Positions 32,824 through 45,006 of a DNA stretch of 64,000 bases are shown piece after piece. Positions within the stretch are counted from its first letter, which is position 1. Each line of letters begins with the position of its first letter. Location: NCBI RefSeq assembly GCF_000473165.1, contig NZ_AXBE01000014.1:1-64000 (forward strand). Direction: 5' to 3'. Under the pieces are notes generated by a model. The model worked only from the letters and a program-made list of their open reading frames with translations, was not told where the DNA came from and ran no database searches. This DNA comes from Leisingera aquimarina DSM 24565. GTDB taxonomy: Bacteria > Pseudomonadota > Alphaproteobacteria > Rhodobacterales > Rhodobacteraceae. A program made the translations under genes and the position numbers.

Positions 32824-34131
32824 ATGTCCGTAAAATCCTTGCTCTGCGCTTCGGCTGTTCTGGCCGTTGCTGGCAGCACCGCATTTGCAGAAACCGAAAT
32901 TCAGTGGTGGCACGCCATGGGCGGCACCAATGGCGAGCGCGTCAACAAGATCGCCGCAGACTTCAACGCCACTCAGGACGACTACAAGGTCGTGCCCGTC
33001 TACAAGGGCAACTACACCGAAACCATGACCGCGGCGATCGCTGCTTTCCGCGCCAAGGAACACCCGCAGATTGTGCAGGTCTTTGAGGTCGGCACCGCCA
33101 CCATGATGGCTGCCAAGGGCGCCATCTACCCGGTTGAAAAACTGATGAAGGACGCAGGCGAGCCGTTTGACGGCGACGCCTTCCTGCCCGCGGTGGTGTC
33201 CTACTATGAGACGCCCGAGGGCGAGCTCTTGTCGATGCCCTTCAACAGCTCCACCCCGGTGCTGTGGTACAACAAGGACGCGCTGGAGGCCGCGGGCGCC
33301 GAAGTCCCGGCAACTTGGGATGAAGTGAAAACCGCCTCGCAAAAGCTGGTAGACAACGGCATGAAATGCGGCGTCTCCTTTGGCTGGCAGTCCTGGGTGA
33401 TGATCGAGAACTTCTCGGCCTGGCACAACCTGCCCACCGGCACCAAGGAAAACGGCTTTGCCGGGTTCGACACCGAGTTGACCTTCAACAACGCCAGCGT
33501 GGCGGCGCGCCTGGATGACGTCGCCTCCATGGGCAAGGATGGGTTGTTTGTCTACGGCGGCCGCCGCGGCGACAGCCTGCCGATGTTCACCAACGGCGAA
33601 TGCGGCATGTGGATGAACTCCTCGGCCTACTACGGGTCGATCTCTTCGCAGGCCGAGTTCGAGTTCGGCCAGTCCATGCTGCCGCTGGACACCAAGGTCG
33701 CCGACGCGCCGCAGAACTCGATCATCGGCGGCGCCACCCTGTGGGTGCTCGAGGGCCACGACGAGGCGGAATACAAGGGCACTGCCAAGTTCCTGACCTA
33801 CCTGTCCTCGCCCGAGGTGCAGTCCTGGTGGCACCAGGAAACCGGCTATGTGCCGATCACCACCGCTGCCTATGAGCTGTCCAAGGAACAGGGGTTCTAC
33901 GAGAGCAACCCCGGCACCGACACCGCGATCAAGCAGCTGAGCCTGAACACCCCGACGGCAAACAGCCGCGGCCTGCGCTATGGCAACTTCGTTCAGGTCC
34001 GCGACGTGATCAACGAAGAACTGGAGGCCCTGTGGGGCGGCGAGAAGACCGCCCAGGACGCGCTGGACGCCGCGGTTGAGCGCGGCAACGACCTGCTGCG
34101 CCGGTTCGAGCGCACCGCCAACCCGTCCTAA
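32824..34131 (+). CDS. ugpB: Glycerol-3-phosphate/glycerophosphodiester ABC transporter binding protein UgpB
   Basis: The 435-residue precursor has a signal peptide (MSVKSLLCASAVLAVAGSTAFA) followed by ETEIQWWHAMGG, the start typical of UgpB. Further marks are FNSSTPVLWYNKDALEAAG and LWVLEGHDEAEYKGTAKFLTYL. GGGAGAG precedes the ATG at 32824. It heads a run with ugpA, ugpE, ugpC and a glycerophosphodiester phosphodiesterase, so ligand assignment is supported by context. Confidence 0.92.
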   Translation: MSVKSLLCASAVLAVAGSTAFAETEIQWWHAMGGTNGERVNKIAADFNATQDDYKVVPVYKGNYTETMTAAIAAFRAKEHPQIVQVFEVGTATMMAAKGAIYPVEKLMKDAGEPFDGDAFLPAVVSYYETPEGELLSMPFNSSTPVLWYNKDALEAAGAEVPATWDEVKTASQKLVDNGMKCGVSFGWQSWVMIENFSAWHNLPTGTKENGFAGFDTELTFNNASVAARLDDVASMGKDGLFVYGGRRGDSLPMFTNGECGMWMNSSAYYGSISSQAEFEFGQSMLPLDTKVADAPQNSIIGGATLWVLEGHDEAEYKGTAKFLTYLSSPEVQSWWHQETGYVPITTAAYELSKEQGFYESNPGTDTAIKQLSLNTPTANSRGLRYGNFVQVRDVINEELEALWGGEKTAQDALDAAVERGNDLLRRFERTANPS

Positions 34132-34147
34132 TCCATCCTGACGACCC

Positions 34148-34181
34148 GGCCCTGCCGCCCCTCCCCTGGGGCGGCAGGGCC
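34148..34181 (+). other. Stable stem-loop between ugpB and ugpA
   Basis: Perfect 14-base arms (GGCCCTGCCGCCCC and its complement) enclose a 6-base loop in the 72-base gap between ugpB and ugpA. There is no T-run. Such hairpins behind binding-protein genes commonly block 3' decay or attenuate read-through, giving more binding protein than permease. Confidence 0.7.
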
Positions 34182-34203
34182 ACTTTCCTGACTGGGGCCT
34201 TTC

Positions 34204-35085
34204 ATGCTCAAACGGGTGCATTTCCCAACCTCGGCGCTGCCTTACCTGCTGGTCGCGCCGCAAATCGCCATCACGCTGGTGTTCTTCATCTGGCCCGCCA
34301 GCCAGGCGATGTATCAATCTTTTCTGATCGAAGACGCCTTTGGCCTTGGCACCGAATTTGTCTGGTTCGAAAACTTTGAAATCCTGTGGTCGGACAGCCA
34401 TTACCTGGCCAGTTTCCAGCGCACCGCGGTTTTCTCCTTGCTGGTGGCGGGGCTGTCGATGGGCGTGGCGCTTCTGCTGGCAGGTTTTGCCCAGCGGGTG
34501 GTGCGCGGTGCGATGTTCTACCGGACCCTGCTGATCTGGCCCTATGCGGTCGCCCCCGTTCTGGCAGGCGCCCTGTGGGTGTTCATGTTCAACCCGACCC
34601 TTGGCATCTTTCCCTATTTCCTGGAATTCGCAGGCATCACCTGGAACCATTACCTGAACGGCACCCAGGCGATGGCGCTGGTGATCCTGGCCGCTGCCTG
34701 GAAACAGGTCGCCTATAATTTTCTGTTCTACCTCGCCGCCATGCAATCCATCCCCAATTCCGTGATCGAAGCCGCCGCCATCGACGGCGCAGGCCCGGCG
34801 CGGCGGTTCTGGACCATCATCTTTCCGCTGATCTCGCCCACCACGTTTTTCCTGCTGGTCATCAACATGGTCTACGCCTTTTTCGAGACCTTCGGCATCA
34901 TCCACGCGGTCACCCAGGGCGGCCCCGGCACCTCCACCACCATTCTGGTCTACAAGGTGTTCAACGACGGTTTTGTCGGTCTCGACCTTGGCGGCTCAGC
35001 CGCGCAGTCGGTGGTGCTGATGGTGCTGGTCATCGCCATGACCGTGGTCCAGTTCCGCTTTGTTGAAAGAAAGGTGGCTTACTGA
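34204..35085 (+). CDS. ugpA: Glycerol-3-phosphate ABC transporter permease UgpA
   Basis: The 293-residue permease has six predicted membrane segments and the EAA loop [20 protein letters not shown]. The start [21 protein letters not shown] is typical of UgpA. Its stop overlaps the ugpE start by one base, so translation is coupled. Confidence 0.92.
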   Translation: MLKRVHFPTSALPYLLVAPQIAITLVFFIWPASQAMYQSFLIEDAFGLGTEFVWFENFEILWSDSHYLASFQRTAVFSLLVAGLSMGVALLLAGFAQRVVRGAMFYRTLLIWPYAVAPVLAGALWVFMFNPTLGIFPYFLEFAGITWNHYLNGTQAMALVILAAAWKQVAYNFLFYLAAMQSIPNSVIEAAAIDGAGPARRFWTIIFPLISPTTFFLLVINMVYAFFETFGIIHAVTQGGPGTSTTILVYKVFNDGFVGLDLGGSAAQSVVLMVLVIAMTVVQFRFVERKVAY

Positions 35086-35936
35086 TGGTTGAAAACCGCC
35101 CCCTGATCACTTTCCTTACCCATCTGGTGCTGGTGCTTGGCGTTCTGGCCATCGCGCTGCCGGTGTGGATCACCTTTGTCGCCTCCACCCATGACCAGCT
35201 GCGCATGAACCAGGCGCCGCTGCCGCTGTGGCCCGGCGACTATTTCCTGGCCAACATGAAGCAGACCCTGTTCGGCTCCGGTCTCAGCGGCACCGAAACC
35301 GCGCCGGTTTGGCTGATGCTGCTGAATTCTTTGGCGATGGCGCTGATGATTTCCACTGGCAAGATCGCCATTTCACTTCTGTCGGCCTTTGCCATCGTCT
35401 ATTTCAAGTTTCCCTTCCGCATGGGCTTCTTCTGGATGATCTTCATCACCCTGATGCTGCCGGTCGAAGTGCGGATCCTGCCCACCTTCGAGGTGGTCGC
35501 CAACCTTGGCATGCTGAACAGCTACTGGGGTTTGTCGATCCCGCTGATCGCCTCGGCCACCGCCACCTTCATGTTCCGCCAGGTGTTCCTGACGGTCCCG
35601 GATGAGCTGCTGGAAAGCGCCCGCATCGACGGCGCCGGGCCGCTCAGGTTCTTCTTCGACATCCTGCTGCCCTTGTCGCGCACCAATATCGCCGCGCTGT
35701 TTGTGATCCTGTTTATCTTCGGCTGGAACCAGTACCTCTGGCCGCTCTTGATCACCACCGACACCTCGATGACCACCATCGTGATGTCGATCAAGCAGAT
35801 GCTGGAAGCAGCCGAGCAAAGCCCGCAATGGAACATCATCATGACCACGGCCCTTTTGGCGATGATCCCGCCGGTGTTTGTGGTCATCGCAATGCAAAAG
35901 CTCTTTGTGCAGGGCTTGACGGAAACCGATAAGTAA
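35085..35936 (+). CDS. ugpE: Glycerol-3-phosphate ABC transporter permease UgpE
   Basis: The 283-residue permease carries LPVWITFVASTHD near its start, characteristic of UgpE, and the EAA loop ELLESARIDGAGPLRFFFDI. It lies between ugpA and ugpC and forms the second channel subunit. Confidence 0.92.
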   Translation: MVENRPLITFLTHLVLVLGVLAIALPVWITFVASTHDQLRMNQAPLPLWPGDYFLANMKQTLFGSGLSGTETAPVWLMLLNSLAMALMISTGKIAISLLSAFAIVYFKFPFRMGFFWMIFITLMLPVEVRILPTFEVVANLGMLNSYWGLSIPLIASATATFMFRQVFLTVPDELLESARIDGAGPLRFFFDILLPLSRTNIAALFVILFIFGWNQYLWPLLITTDTSMTTIVMSIKQMLEAAEQSPQWNIIMTTALLAMIPPVFVVIAMQKLFVQGLTETDK

Positions 35937-35948
35937 GGCGCCTGACAG

Positions 35949-37004
35949 ATGGCTGATATTCAACTCACAGATCTGGTGAAATCCTACGGGCCCACAGAGG
36001 TGCTCCACCATGTCGAAGGAGGCATCAAGGATGGCGAGTTCATCGTCATCGTCGGCCCCTCCGGCTGCGGCAAATCCACGTTGCTGCGGATGGTGGCGGG
36101 GCTGGAAAGCGTTACCTCCGGCGAAATCCGCATCGGCGGCAACCGGGTGAACGAGCTGGAGCCATCGGCGCGCGACATCGCCATGGTGTTCCAGAACTAC
36201 GCGCTTTATCCGCATATGTCGGTGCGCCAGAACATGGCTTACGGCCTGAAGATCCGCAAACTCCCCAAAGATGAGATCAACCGCCGCGTTGAAGAGGCCG
36301 CCGAGATCCTGGAGATCAAGCAATACCTCGACCGCAAGCCGCGCCAGCTGTCGGGCGGCCAGCGCCAGCGGGTGGCCATGGGCCGCGCCATCGTGCGCGA
36401 TCCGCAGGTGTTCCTGTTTGACGAGCCGCTGTCGAACCTTGATGCCAAGCTGCGGGTGCAGATGCGGCTGGAAATCCGCAAATTGCAGCAGCGGCTGGGG
36501 GTGACCTCGATCTACGTGACCCACGATCAGGTCGAGGCGATGACGCTGGGCGACCGGCTGATGGTGCTGAACGGTGGCTATGTCGAGCAGTTCGGCACCC
36601 CGATTGAGCTGTATGACCGCCCGGCCTCGGTGTTTGTGGCGGGCTTCATCGGCAGCCCGGCGATGAATTTCCTGCCTGCAGACCTGAACGGCGGCCGCGC
36701 CACCCTGCCCGATGGGGCTGTACTGGCCGTGCCGCCCCGCCACACCGGCGCTGCAACTCTTGGCCTGCGTCCGGAACATCTGGCGGACGATCCCGCTGGC
36801 CCGATCGCGCTTGAGGTGGACCTGCTCGAACAGCTGGGTGCCAACACCCTGATCCACGGACGCCTGCAGGGCACCGAACACGCCCTCACCGCCAGCGTTC
36901 CGGGCCACGCCTGCGACAGCATCGGCAGCATCCGCCGCTTCTCGGCCACGCCAGCGCTGACACATCTGTTCGATACCGCCTCGGGCAAACGTCTGGCAGA
37001 CTGA
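35949..37004 (+). CDS. ugpC: Glycerol-3-phosphate ABC transporter ATPase UgpC
   Basis: The 351-residue ATPase has Walker A (GPSGCGKST), signature ([15 protein letters not shown]), Walker B ([12 protein letters not shown]) and a C-terminal regulatory OB-fold region ([19 protein letters not shown]). It overlaps the phosphodiesterase start by one base. Confidence 0.92.
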   Translation: MADIQLTDLVKSYGPTEVLHHVEGGIKDGEFIVIVGPSGCGKSTLLRMVAGLESVTSGEIRIGGNRVNELEPSARDIAMVFQNYALYPHMSVRQNMAYGLKIRKLPKDEINRRVEEAAEILEIKQYLDRKPRQLSGGQRQRVAMGRAIVRDPQVFLFDEPLSNLDAKLRVQMRLEIRKLQQRLGVTSIYVTHDQVEAMTLGDRLMVLNGGYVEQFGTPIELYDRPASVFVAGFIGSPAMNFLPADLNGGRATLPDGAVLAVPPRHTGAATLGLRPEHLADDPAGPIALEVDLLEQLGANTLIHGRLQGTEHALTASVPGHACDSIGSIRRFSATPALTHLFDTASGKRLAD

Positions 37005-37945
37005 TGGCCTTTCCCCAGATCCCTGCCTTTGCAGGCACGCCGGGTGTGATCCGGCTGGTCGGCCACCGCGGTGCCCGCGGCGTGCTGCCGGAAAACACCA
37101 TGGAAGGCTTTGAGTTCACCCTGAAAACCGGGGTGGAGCTGTTGGAACTGGACGTCACCGCCACCCGCGACGGGGTGGTGGTGATCACCCACAACCACCA
37201 TCTGACCCGGTCGATGGTCCGCGATGCCGATGGCCACTGGCTGCAAGGCGCTGAACCCAAAGTCTCGGCCCTCAGCTACGCCGAATTGCAGCGCTATGAT
37301 GTGGGCGGGCTGGACGGCGCCAGCGCCTATGGCCGGCGGTTCCCGGATCAGGCCTTTCTGACCGGCCTGCGCATTCCCCGCCTCGCCGATCTGCTGGCGC
37401 TGCTGCAGCAGCCGCAGCACCAGAACGTGCATCTGCTGCTGGAGATCAAATCCGACCCGGACCTGCTGGAAGCCCCCCCCGCGCGCCAGGCGCTGGTTGA
37501 GGCTGTGGTGTCAGAGGTCCGCCAGGCCGGGATGCAGCCGCGCACAGTGCTGCACAGTTTCGACTGGGACCTGCTGGCGGACTGCCAGCGGATTGCCCCG
37601 GAAATGCCCGCCTCCTTCCTGACTCAGCTGCCGGAGAACGCGGATGAGGTGGGCGAGGATTCTTCCAAGGCGGTGAACCCGGTGGCGGGCTGCACCGCCT
37701 TGGACCTGCCGGACCGCGTCGCCGCCGCCAAGGGCCGGTTCTGGTGCCCCTATTACCTGGACATCACGCCAGACTCGCTGGCCCGCGCCCGCGCGCTGGG
37801 GCTGATAACCGTTGTCTGGACGGTGAATGAGCCGGAGGACATCGAGCGGATGATCGCCCTTGGCGTCGATGCGATCTGCACCGATTATCCAGGGCGGGTG
37901 CAGCGGCAATTGCTGATGCATGGCCTGCACTGGCGCACCACCTGA
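37004..37945 (+). CDS. ugpQ: Glycerophosphodiester phosphodiesterase UgpQ
   Basis: The 313-residue protein has the GDPD-family catalytic stretch VGHRGARGVLPENTMEGF (about residues 21-38), with the metal ligands in ELDVTATRDGVVVITHN, and a C-terminal TVNEPEDIERMIALGVDAICTDYP. It hydrolyses imported glycerophosphodiesters to glycerol-3-phosphate and an alcohol such as choline, so it could supply choline or phosphate. No signal peptide is visible, consistent with a cytoplasmic enzyme. Confidence 0.92.
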   Translation: MAFPQIPAFAGTPGVIRLVGHRGARGVLPENTMEGFEFTLKTGVELLELDVTATRDGVVVITHNHHLTRSMVRDADGHWLQGAEPKVSALSYAELQRYDVGGLDGASAYGRRFPDQAFLTGLRIPRLADLLALLQQPQHQNVHLLLEIKSDPDLLEAPPARQALVEAVVSEVRQAGMQPRTVLHSFDWDLLADCQRIAPEMPASFLTQLPENADEVGEDSSKAVNPVAGCTALDLPDRVAAAKGRFWCPYYLDITPDSLARARALGLITVVWTVNEPEDIERMIALGVDAICTDYPGRVQRQLLMHGLHWRTT

Positions 37946-37948
37946 AAA

Positions 37949-38024
37949 GGGCCGTTCTCCTGCAAGGAAAACGGCCATGAAAAATCGGATTTTTCATGGC
38001 TGAAATCCGCGCCGGATTTCAGCC
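37949..38024. repeat. Compound triple-palindrome repeat, copy B
   Basis: It has the same order as copy A. A GGCCGTT..AACGGCC hairpin (37950-37976) is followed by an ATGAAAAATCGGATTTTTCAT inverted repeat with one extra G in its centre (37975-37999), then a GGCTGAAATCCG/CGGATTTCAGCC hairpin (37998-38024). It fills the gap between the convergent ugpQ and hutU genes. Confidence 0.85.
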
Positions 38025-38041
38025 TCGCTTCAGCCGGACCG

Positions 38042-39724
38042 TCAGTCCAGAATGCCGGGCAGGTTCAGCCCGTGCTCGCGGGCGCAGTCCTTGGCAATGT
38101 CATAGCCCGCATCCGCGTGGCGCATGACCCCGGTCGCCGGGTCGTTCCACAGCACCCGGCCGACGCGGCGCTCGGCGTCTTCGCTGCCGTCGCAGCAGAT
38201 CACCACGCCGGAATGCTGCGAAAAGCCCATGCCAACACCGCCGCCGTGGTGCAGCGACACCCAAGTGGCACCTGAGGCAGTGTTCAAGAGCGCGTTCAGC
38301 AGCGGCCAGTCAGACACCGCATCGGAGCCGTCCATCATCGATTCAGTTTCGCGGTTGGGCGAGGCGACCGAGCCGCTGTCCAGATGGTCGCGGCCAATGA
38401 CGACCGGCGCCGACAGTTCGCCGTTGCGGACCATCTCGTTGAACGCGAGGCCCGCCTTGTGGCGGTCGCCGAGACCAATCCAGCAGATCCGCGCCGGGAG
38501 GCCCTGAAACGCAATCCGCTCCTGCGCCATGTCCAGCCAGCGGTGCAGGCCTTCGTTCTCGGGGAACAGTTCCTTCATCTTGGCGTCGGTCTTGCGGATA
38601 TCCTCGGGGTCGCCCGACAGGGCGCACCAGCGGAACGGACCGATGCCGCGGCAGAACAGCGGGCGGATATAGGCGGGCACAAAGCCGGGGAAGTCGAATG
38701 CGTTCTCCAGCCCCTCCTCCAGCGCCATCTGGCGGATGTTGTTGCCGTAATCCACCGTGGGCACGCCCATCGCGTGGAAATCGCACATCGCCTTCACTTG
38801 CACCTTCATCGAGGCGCGGGCGGCCTTCTCAACCGCTTTCTTATCGCTCTCGCGGCGTTCCTTCCACTCACCCATGGTCCAGCCCAGCGGCAGGTACCCG
38901 TTCACCGGATCATGCGCCGAGGTCTGGTCGGTTACGATATCGGGGCGGATGCCGCCTGCTTCCGCACGCTTCACCAGCTCAGGGAATATCTCCGCCGCGT
39001 TGCCCAAAAGGCCCACGGATTTCGCCTCGCCCGCGGCAGTCCAGCGCGCGATCATCTCCAGCGCCTCGTCCAGGGTTTCCGCCTTCTCGTCCAGGTATTT
39101 GGTGCGCAGGCGGAAGTCGATGCTGTCCGGATTGCACTCCACTGCCAGGCAGCTGGCCCCGGCAAACACCGCCGCCAAAGGCTGCGCGCCGCCCATGCCG
39201 CCCAGGCCGCCGGTCAGGATCCACTTGCCGGTCAGATCACCACCGAAATGCTGGCGCCCGGCTTCGGCAAATGTCTCATAGGTGCCCTGCACAATGCCTT
39301 GGGTGCCAATGTAAATCCACGAGCCAGCGGTCATCTGGCCGTACATCATCAGGCCCTTTTTATCGAGCTCGTTGAAGTGGTCCCAATTGGCCCAATGCGG
39401 CACCAGGTTGGAATTGGCGATCAGCACCCGCGGCGCGTCCTTGTGGGTCTGGAACACGCCCACGGGTTTGCCGGACTGCACCATCAGCGTCTGGTCTTCT
39501 TCCAGGTTCTTCAGGGTCTCGACAATCATGTCGAAGTCCTGCCAGGTGCGCGCGGCGCGGCCGATGCCGCCGTAGACCACCAGCTCATGCGGGTTTTCGG
39601 CCACATCGGGATGCAGGTTGTTCATCATCATCCGCATCGGCGCCTCGGTCATCCAGGACTTGGCAGTGATTTCCGGGCCGGTGGGCGGGAAGATGTCGCG
39701 GGTGTTCTTGCGGGGATCGCTCAT
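38042..39724 (-). CDS. hutU: Urocanate hydratase HutU
   Basis: The 560-residue protein matches urocanase from end to end, including [29 protein letters not shown] (NAD-binding) and [16 protein letters not shown] near the C-terminus. It converts urocanate to imidazolonepropionate in histidine catabolism. It is the last gene of the hutIHGU operon and overlaps hutG by four bases. Confidence 0.97.
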   Translation of the reverse strand: MSDPRKNTRDIFPPTGPEITAKSWMTEAPMRMMMNNLHPDVAENPHELVVYGGIGRAARTWQDFDMIVETLKNLEEDQTLMVQSGKPVGVFQTHKDAPRVLIANSNLVPHWANWDHFNELDKKGLMMYGQMTAGSWIYIGTQGIVQGTYETFAEAGRQHFGGDLTGKWILTGGLGGMGGAQPLAAVFAGASCLAVECNPDSIDFRLRTKYLDEKAETLDEALEMIARWTAAGEAKSVGLLGNAAEIFPELVKRAEAGGIRPDIVTDQTSAHDPVNGYLPLGWTMGEWKERRESDKKAVEKAARASMKVQVKAMCDFHAMGVPTVDYGNNIRQMALEEGLENAFDFPGFVPAYIRPLFCRGIGPFRWCALSGDPEDIRKTDAKMKELFPENEGLHRWLDMAQERIAFQGLPARICWIGLGDRHKAGLAFNEMVRNGELSAPVVIGRDHLDSGSVASPNRETESMMDGSDAVSDWPLLNALLNTASGATWVSLHHGGGVGMGFSQHSGVVICCDGSEDAERRVGRVLWNDPATGVMRHADAGYDIAKDCAREHGLNLPGILD

Positions 39725-40502
39725 GCCGAGGGCCTCCAGTTTTTGAGATCAGTCAGAATTTTGGTGAGATGGGTGCGCAGTTTGTCCGCGCGCTCCGGCA
39801 GGTAGGTCCAGGAAGGGCATTCCTGGCAGTAGGTGGCCTGCGCCAGCTCCATCTGGATCGCGTGCAGGCCTTCGGCAGGGCGGCCATAGTGGCGGGTGGT
39901 CCAGCCGCCCTTGAAACGCCCGTTGAGAACCGAGGTATAGCCCTCAGCGCCCGCGCAATTGGCCACGGTCATGGCCTCAATCGCCGGATCGCAGGTTTCG
40001 CCATTGTTGGTGCCGGTGTTGAAATCCGGCAGGCGGCCTTCGAACAGGAACGGGATATCGCCCCGGATCGAGTGGCAGTCATACAGGATGGCAAAACCAT
40101 GAATGGCCTTCACCCGCTCCAGTTCTGCCGTCAGCGCCGTGTGGTAAGGCGCATGATAGGCGGCGCGGCGGCGCGTGATTTCCGCCTCGTCCGGCTCCTG
40201 CCCGTCGCGCCAGATCGGCAGCCCGTCGAAATCGGTCAGCGGCACCAGAGTGGTGGTGTTTTGCCCAGGATAGAGACTGATTCCAGCGGGATCGCGGTTC
40301 ACGTCAATCACATAGCGGTGGATCGGCGTGCGGACGGTTGTCACCTCCTCAACCAGCCCGGCATAGAGGTCGTGGATATGCCAATCGGTATCCGCCAGCG
40401 CCTGGCCGGTTTCATTAAGGCACTCCCGGATATCCGGCGGCACATCGGTGCCAGTGTGGGGCAGCCCCAGCACCAGAGGGGAGCTGCCTTGGGTCACTTC
40501 GA

Positions 40503-40506
<4 letters not shown>
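39721..40506 (-). CDS. hutG: N-formylglutamate deformylase HutG
   Basis: The 261-residue protein begins [18 protein letters not shown] and has [11 protein letters not shown] and [17 protein letters not shown], as in N-formylglutamate amidohydrolase. It releases glutamate from N-formylglutamate, the product of the route through HutF. HutF (formiminoglutamate deiminase) is not in the window. It overlaps both neighbours by four bases. Confidence 0.94.
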
Positions 40507-42022
<1,516 letters not shown>

Positions 42023-42026
<4 letters not shown>

Positions 42027-43231
42027 TGGGTGCCCTCATAGATACGGGTGTAAAGCGGGTTGAAGCCGATGCGGTAGGCAAGCTCACCGGGCGTTTCCAC
42101 GTCCCAGACCGCCAGATCGGCGCGCATACCGGCAGAAATTTGACCGCGGTCATTTAGACCCAGCGCGCGTGCGGCATTGCAGGTGACACCGGCCAGCGCC
42201 TCCTCCGGCGTCATGCGGAACAGGGTGCAGCCCATGTTCATGGTCAGCAGCAAGGATGTCAGCGGCGAGGAACCGGGGTTGCAATCGGTCGCCAGCGCCA
42301 TCGGCACGCCGTGGCTGCGGAAATGTTCAATCGGCGGCGCCTGGGTTTCGCGGATGGTGTAAAACGCGCCCGGCAGGATCACCGCAACGGAGCCAGCGGC
42401 AGCCATCGCCCTGGCGTCGTCTTCGGTCGCGTATTCCACATGATCAACTGACAATGCGCTGTACTGCGCCGCCAGTGCGGTGCCGCCCTGATGGCTCAGC
42501 TGCTCGGCGTGCAGCTTGACCGGCAGGCCCAGCTCCTGCGCAACTTTGAACACCCGTTCGATCTGCGCAGGCGCAAAGGCTATGTTCTCACAGAAGCCAT
42601 CCACCGCATCGGCCAGCCCCTCCGCATGGGCAGCGCGCAAGGCGGGAATGCAGACCTCGTCAATGTAGGCGTCATCCCGGCCCTTGTACTCCGCCGGGGT
42701 GGCATGTGCGCCAAGGAAAGTGGTCTTAACTGTCACTGGGCGCAGTTCGCCCAGACGGCACGCGGCGCGCAGCATGTTCAGCTCGGTTTCGCGGTCCAGC
42801 CCGTAGCCGGACTTCACCTCCACCACCGTCGCGCCTTCAGCAATCAGCGCATCCAGCCGCGGCAGTGCGTCTTTCACCAGATCCTCCAGCGATGCGGTGC
42901 GGGTCGCGGACACGGTGGAGACGATGCCGCCCCCTGCCCTTGCGACCTCTTCATACGAGGCGCCGTTCAGACGCATCTCGAATTCCATCGCCCGGTTGCC
43001 GCCAAAGACGATATGGGTGTGGCAGTCGATCAGCCCCGGCGTCACCAGCCGGCCGCCCAGATCGCGCTGCTCCCAAGAAAAATTGTCAGCTGGCAATTTT
43101 TCCCGCGGACCGGCCCAGACAATCCTGCCGCCGGAAACCGCAACCGCACCGTCCTCGATCAAGCCATAAGGCGCGTCCGTCCCAGCCATAGTGGCCAGAC
43201 GTGCGCCGGTCAGAACAAATTCCCCAGTCAC
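42023..43231 (-). CDS. hutI: Imidazolonepropionase HutI
   Basis: The 402-residue amidohydrolase has the metal motif [13 protein letters not shown] and [12 protein letters not shown], as in HutI. It opens the imidazolone ring to formiminoglutamate. The start is GTG at 43231, preceded by AGGGA. It is the first gene of the four-gene operon, so the hut promoter lies in the 91-base gap before it. Its 5' coding region contains an imperfect parS-like palindrome (43077-43102). Confidence 0.95.
43077..43102. other. Imperfect parS-like palindrome inside hutI
   Basis: The core ATTGTCAGCTGGCAAT matches the palindromes beside repC except for one base (G for A at 43093). Symmetry extends over 26 bases apart from that mismatch. 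It lies within the hutI coding sequence, about 1.7 kb from the other copies. Confidence 0.55.
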
Positions 43232-43322
43232 AGAATCCCTAAGTCCCTTTACTTCCGTTTCGGCAATAAACTACTGAAATAGGTGATTATGTCTAGGCAT
43301 AAAGTATGGCAGCTCTCCTGCC

Positions 43323-44648
43323 CTATCTACCCTCACTATGCGGGACCCGCGGGTGCAGATCATCGATGATGATCGGATGCACATGCGGGTGGCCGCTCTG
43401 CAGATGCGGATGATCCGGCGGCAGATCGGGGTGGCTATGCGCAACTGGGGATGCGCTGTCCGCTGGCCACAGGCGGTGCGCGGCGATCAGCCCGGCGGTT
43501 GCCAGCAGAGCCAGGGCCAGCATCGCCGCTCCCCCGCCCCAGGCGGCCATCAGCCAGGCCGACAGCGGGTAGAACAGCAGCCAGCAGGCATGTGACAGAG
43601 TGAACTGTGCGGCAAAGATCGCGGGCCGGTCCTCTGCATGGGCTGAGCGCGCCAGCAACCGCCCTGACGGTGTCAGAATGGCAGAATAGCCGGCGCCGAT
43701 CACGGCCCATGCAATTGCCAGCCGTGCATATGTCAGCGGCGCCGCAAAGGCAGCCAGCGACAAACCCGCCAGCGCAGCAATACCCAAACCCGCCCCCGCC
43801 AGCATAACCGTCCGGTCGCTGATCCGATCCAGCAGGCGCGGCAGCAGCATAGCCGACAGCATCGAGCCGCCGCCAAACGCAGCCAGCGTCAGCGCAACCG
43901 AGCTTTCCGGCAGCTCCAGTTCCGCGCGCACCAGCACCACGGTATTCACGATCACCATCGACCCGATTGCGGAAACCACCCAGTTCAGCGCCAGCAGCCC
44001 GCGCAGCCGCGGCGTTTTCAGGTAATTCCGGATCCCCCGGGTGGTCCGCTCGTACACCGGGCGCGGCGCGGACGGCTTAGGCGAAGGCAGCACGATGGAG
44101 AACAGCAGCAGCGCTGATCCCGCGAACCCAGCGGCAGTGCCCCAGAACAGCGTCGAGGAGCTCACCAGCAGCAGCAGTGCAGCGGCCAGCATCGGACTGA
44201 CCAGGCTTTCCAGCTCGAAAGCCATCCGCGACAGGGACAGCGCCTGAGTGTAATCCTTCTCCTGTGTCAGCACATCGGGGATCGACGCCTGGAAGGCAGG
44301 CGTAAACCCGGCGGAGGCTGATTGCAGCACAAAGATCAGCACATAGACCTGCCAGATCTCATTGACGAACGGCAGGCAAACGGCGACCGCCATCCGCACC
44401 AGGTCCAGCACGATCAGCATCCTTCGCCGGTTCACCTGCTGGGCCCAGGCAGCGGCAACCGGGGCGACGGTAACATAGGCCACCATCTTGATCGTCAGCG
44501 CAGTGCCCAGAACCAGCCCGGCGCGCTCACCTGCCAGGTCAAAGGCCAGAAGGCCAAGCGCCACGGTCGCCAGCCCGGTGCCGGTCAGGGCCACGATCTG
44601 GGCCAGGAACAGATGCCGGTAAGTCCGGTTGCGCAGGATAGTGAGCAT
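43323..44648 (-). CDS. MFS transporter with histidine-rich C-terminus
   Basis: The 441-residue protein has about twelve hydrophobic segments and MFS hallmarks (QQVNRRRMLIVLDLVRM in the loop 2-3 position). The last 35 or so residues are rich in histidine (SHPDLPPDHPHLQSGHPHVHP). NreB-type nickel exporters have a similar His-rich tail, so metal efflux is one possibility; drug export is the other. The ATG at 44648 is preferred over an upstream frame to 44735 because it is preceded by AAAGGAA and begins with the usual first segment. Confidence 0.82.
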   Translation of the reverse strand: MLTILRNRTYRHLFLAQIVALTGTGLATVALGLLAFDLAGERAGLVLGTALTIKMVAYVTVAPVAAAWAQQVNRRRMLIVLDLVRMAVAVCLPFVNEIWQVYVLIFVLQSASAGFTPAFQASIPDVLTQEKDYTQALSLSRMAFELESLVSPMLAAALLLLVSSSTLFWGTAAGFAGSALLLFSIVLPSPKPSAPRPVYERTTRGIRNYLKTPRLRGLLALNWVVSAIGSMVIVNTVVLVRAELELPESSVALTLAAFGGGSMLSAMLLPRLLDRISDRTVMLAGAGLGIAALAGLSLAAFAAPLTYARLAIAWAVIGAGYSAILTPSGRLLARSAHAEDRPAIFAAQFTLSHACWLLFYPLSAWLMAAWGGGAAMLALALLATAGLIAAHRLWPADSASPVAHSHPDLPPDHPHLQSGHPHVHPIIIDDLHPRVPHSEGR

Positions 44649-44746
44649 GGTGCGGCGTGTTCCTTTTGCTGTAAAGACCCCGTCACTGTGGTCATCCTGC
44701 GGTGGCGAAAGCAATGGATTGATTTGCCGTAGCAATGCGGCAGATT

Positions 44747-44770
44747 AGAAATTGTCAGCTGACAATTTCT
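44747..44770. other. Probable parS site
   Basis: A perfect 24-base palindrome with core AAATTGTCAGCTGACAATTT. It belongs to the same family as the sites at 44872 and 45007. Confidence 0.8.
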
Positions 44771-44871
44771 GCAGCGGCGTCCGGGCCGGGACCGGAAAGA
44801 TAGGGCCCGTCTATGCCAGGAAACACCCCGCTGCCGGCCTCCGGCTTTGCCGTGAATTTCAGCGGCGGGCA

Positions 44872-44893
44872 ATAGTTGTCAGCTGACAACTAT
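44872..44893. other. Probable parS site (best consensus match)
   Basis: A perfect 22-base palindrome. Its 16-base core GTTGTCAGCTGACAAC fits the repABC partition-site pattern GTTNNCNGCNGNNAAC exactly, as I recall that consensus. Confidence 0.85.
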
Positions 44894-45006
44894 GCTCCGA
44901 GGCATCGATGCAAGCCGTTCCCTAGCGAACTGTCTGGCGGAGTTTCCGCAGCAGACAGAGAACCGATCCGGGCCTGAGCTGCCAAAGACCCCCCCTATGC
45001 TCCAAA

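Noticed and set aside
32791-34905. 704-codon minus-strand open frame over ugpB and ugpA
   Set aside because: Composition is typical of an antisense shadow and the plus strand encodes recognisable UgpB and UgpA.
35373-36965. 530-codon minus-strand frame opposite ugpE and ugpC
   Set aside because: No domain; UgpC motifs are clear on the plus strand.
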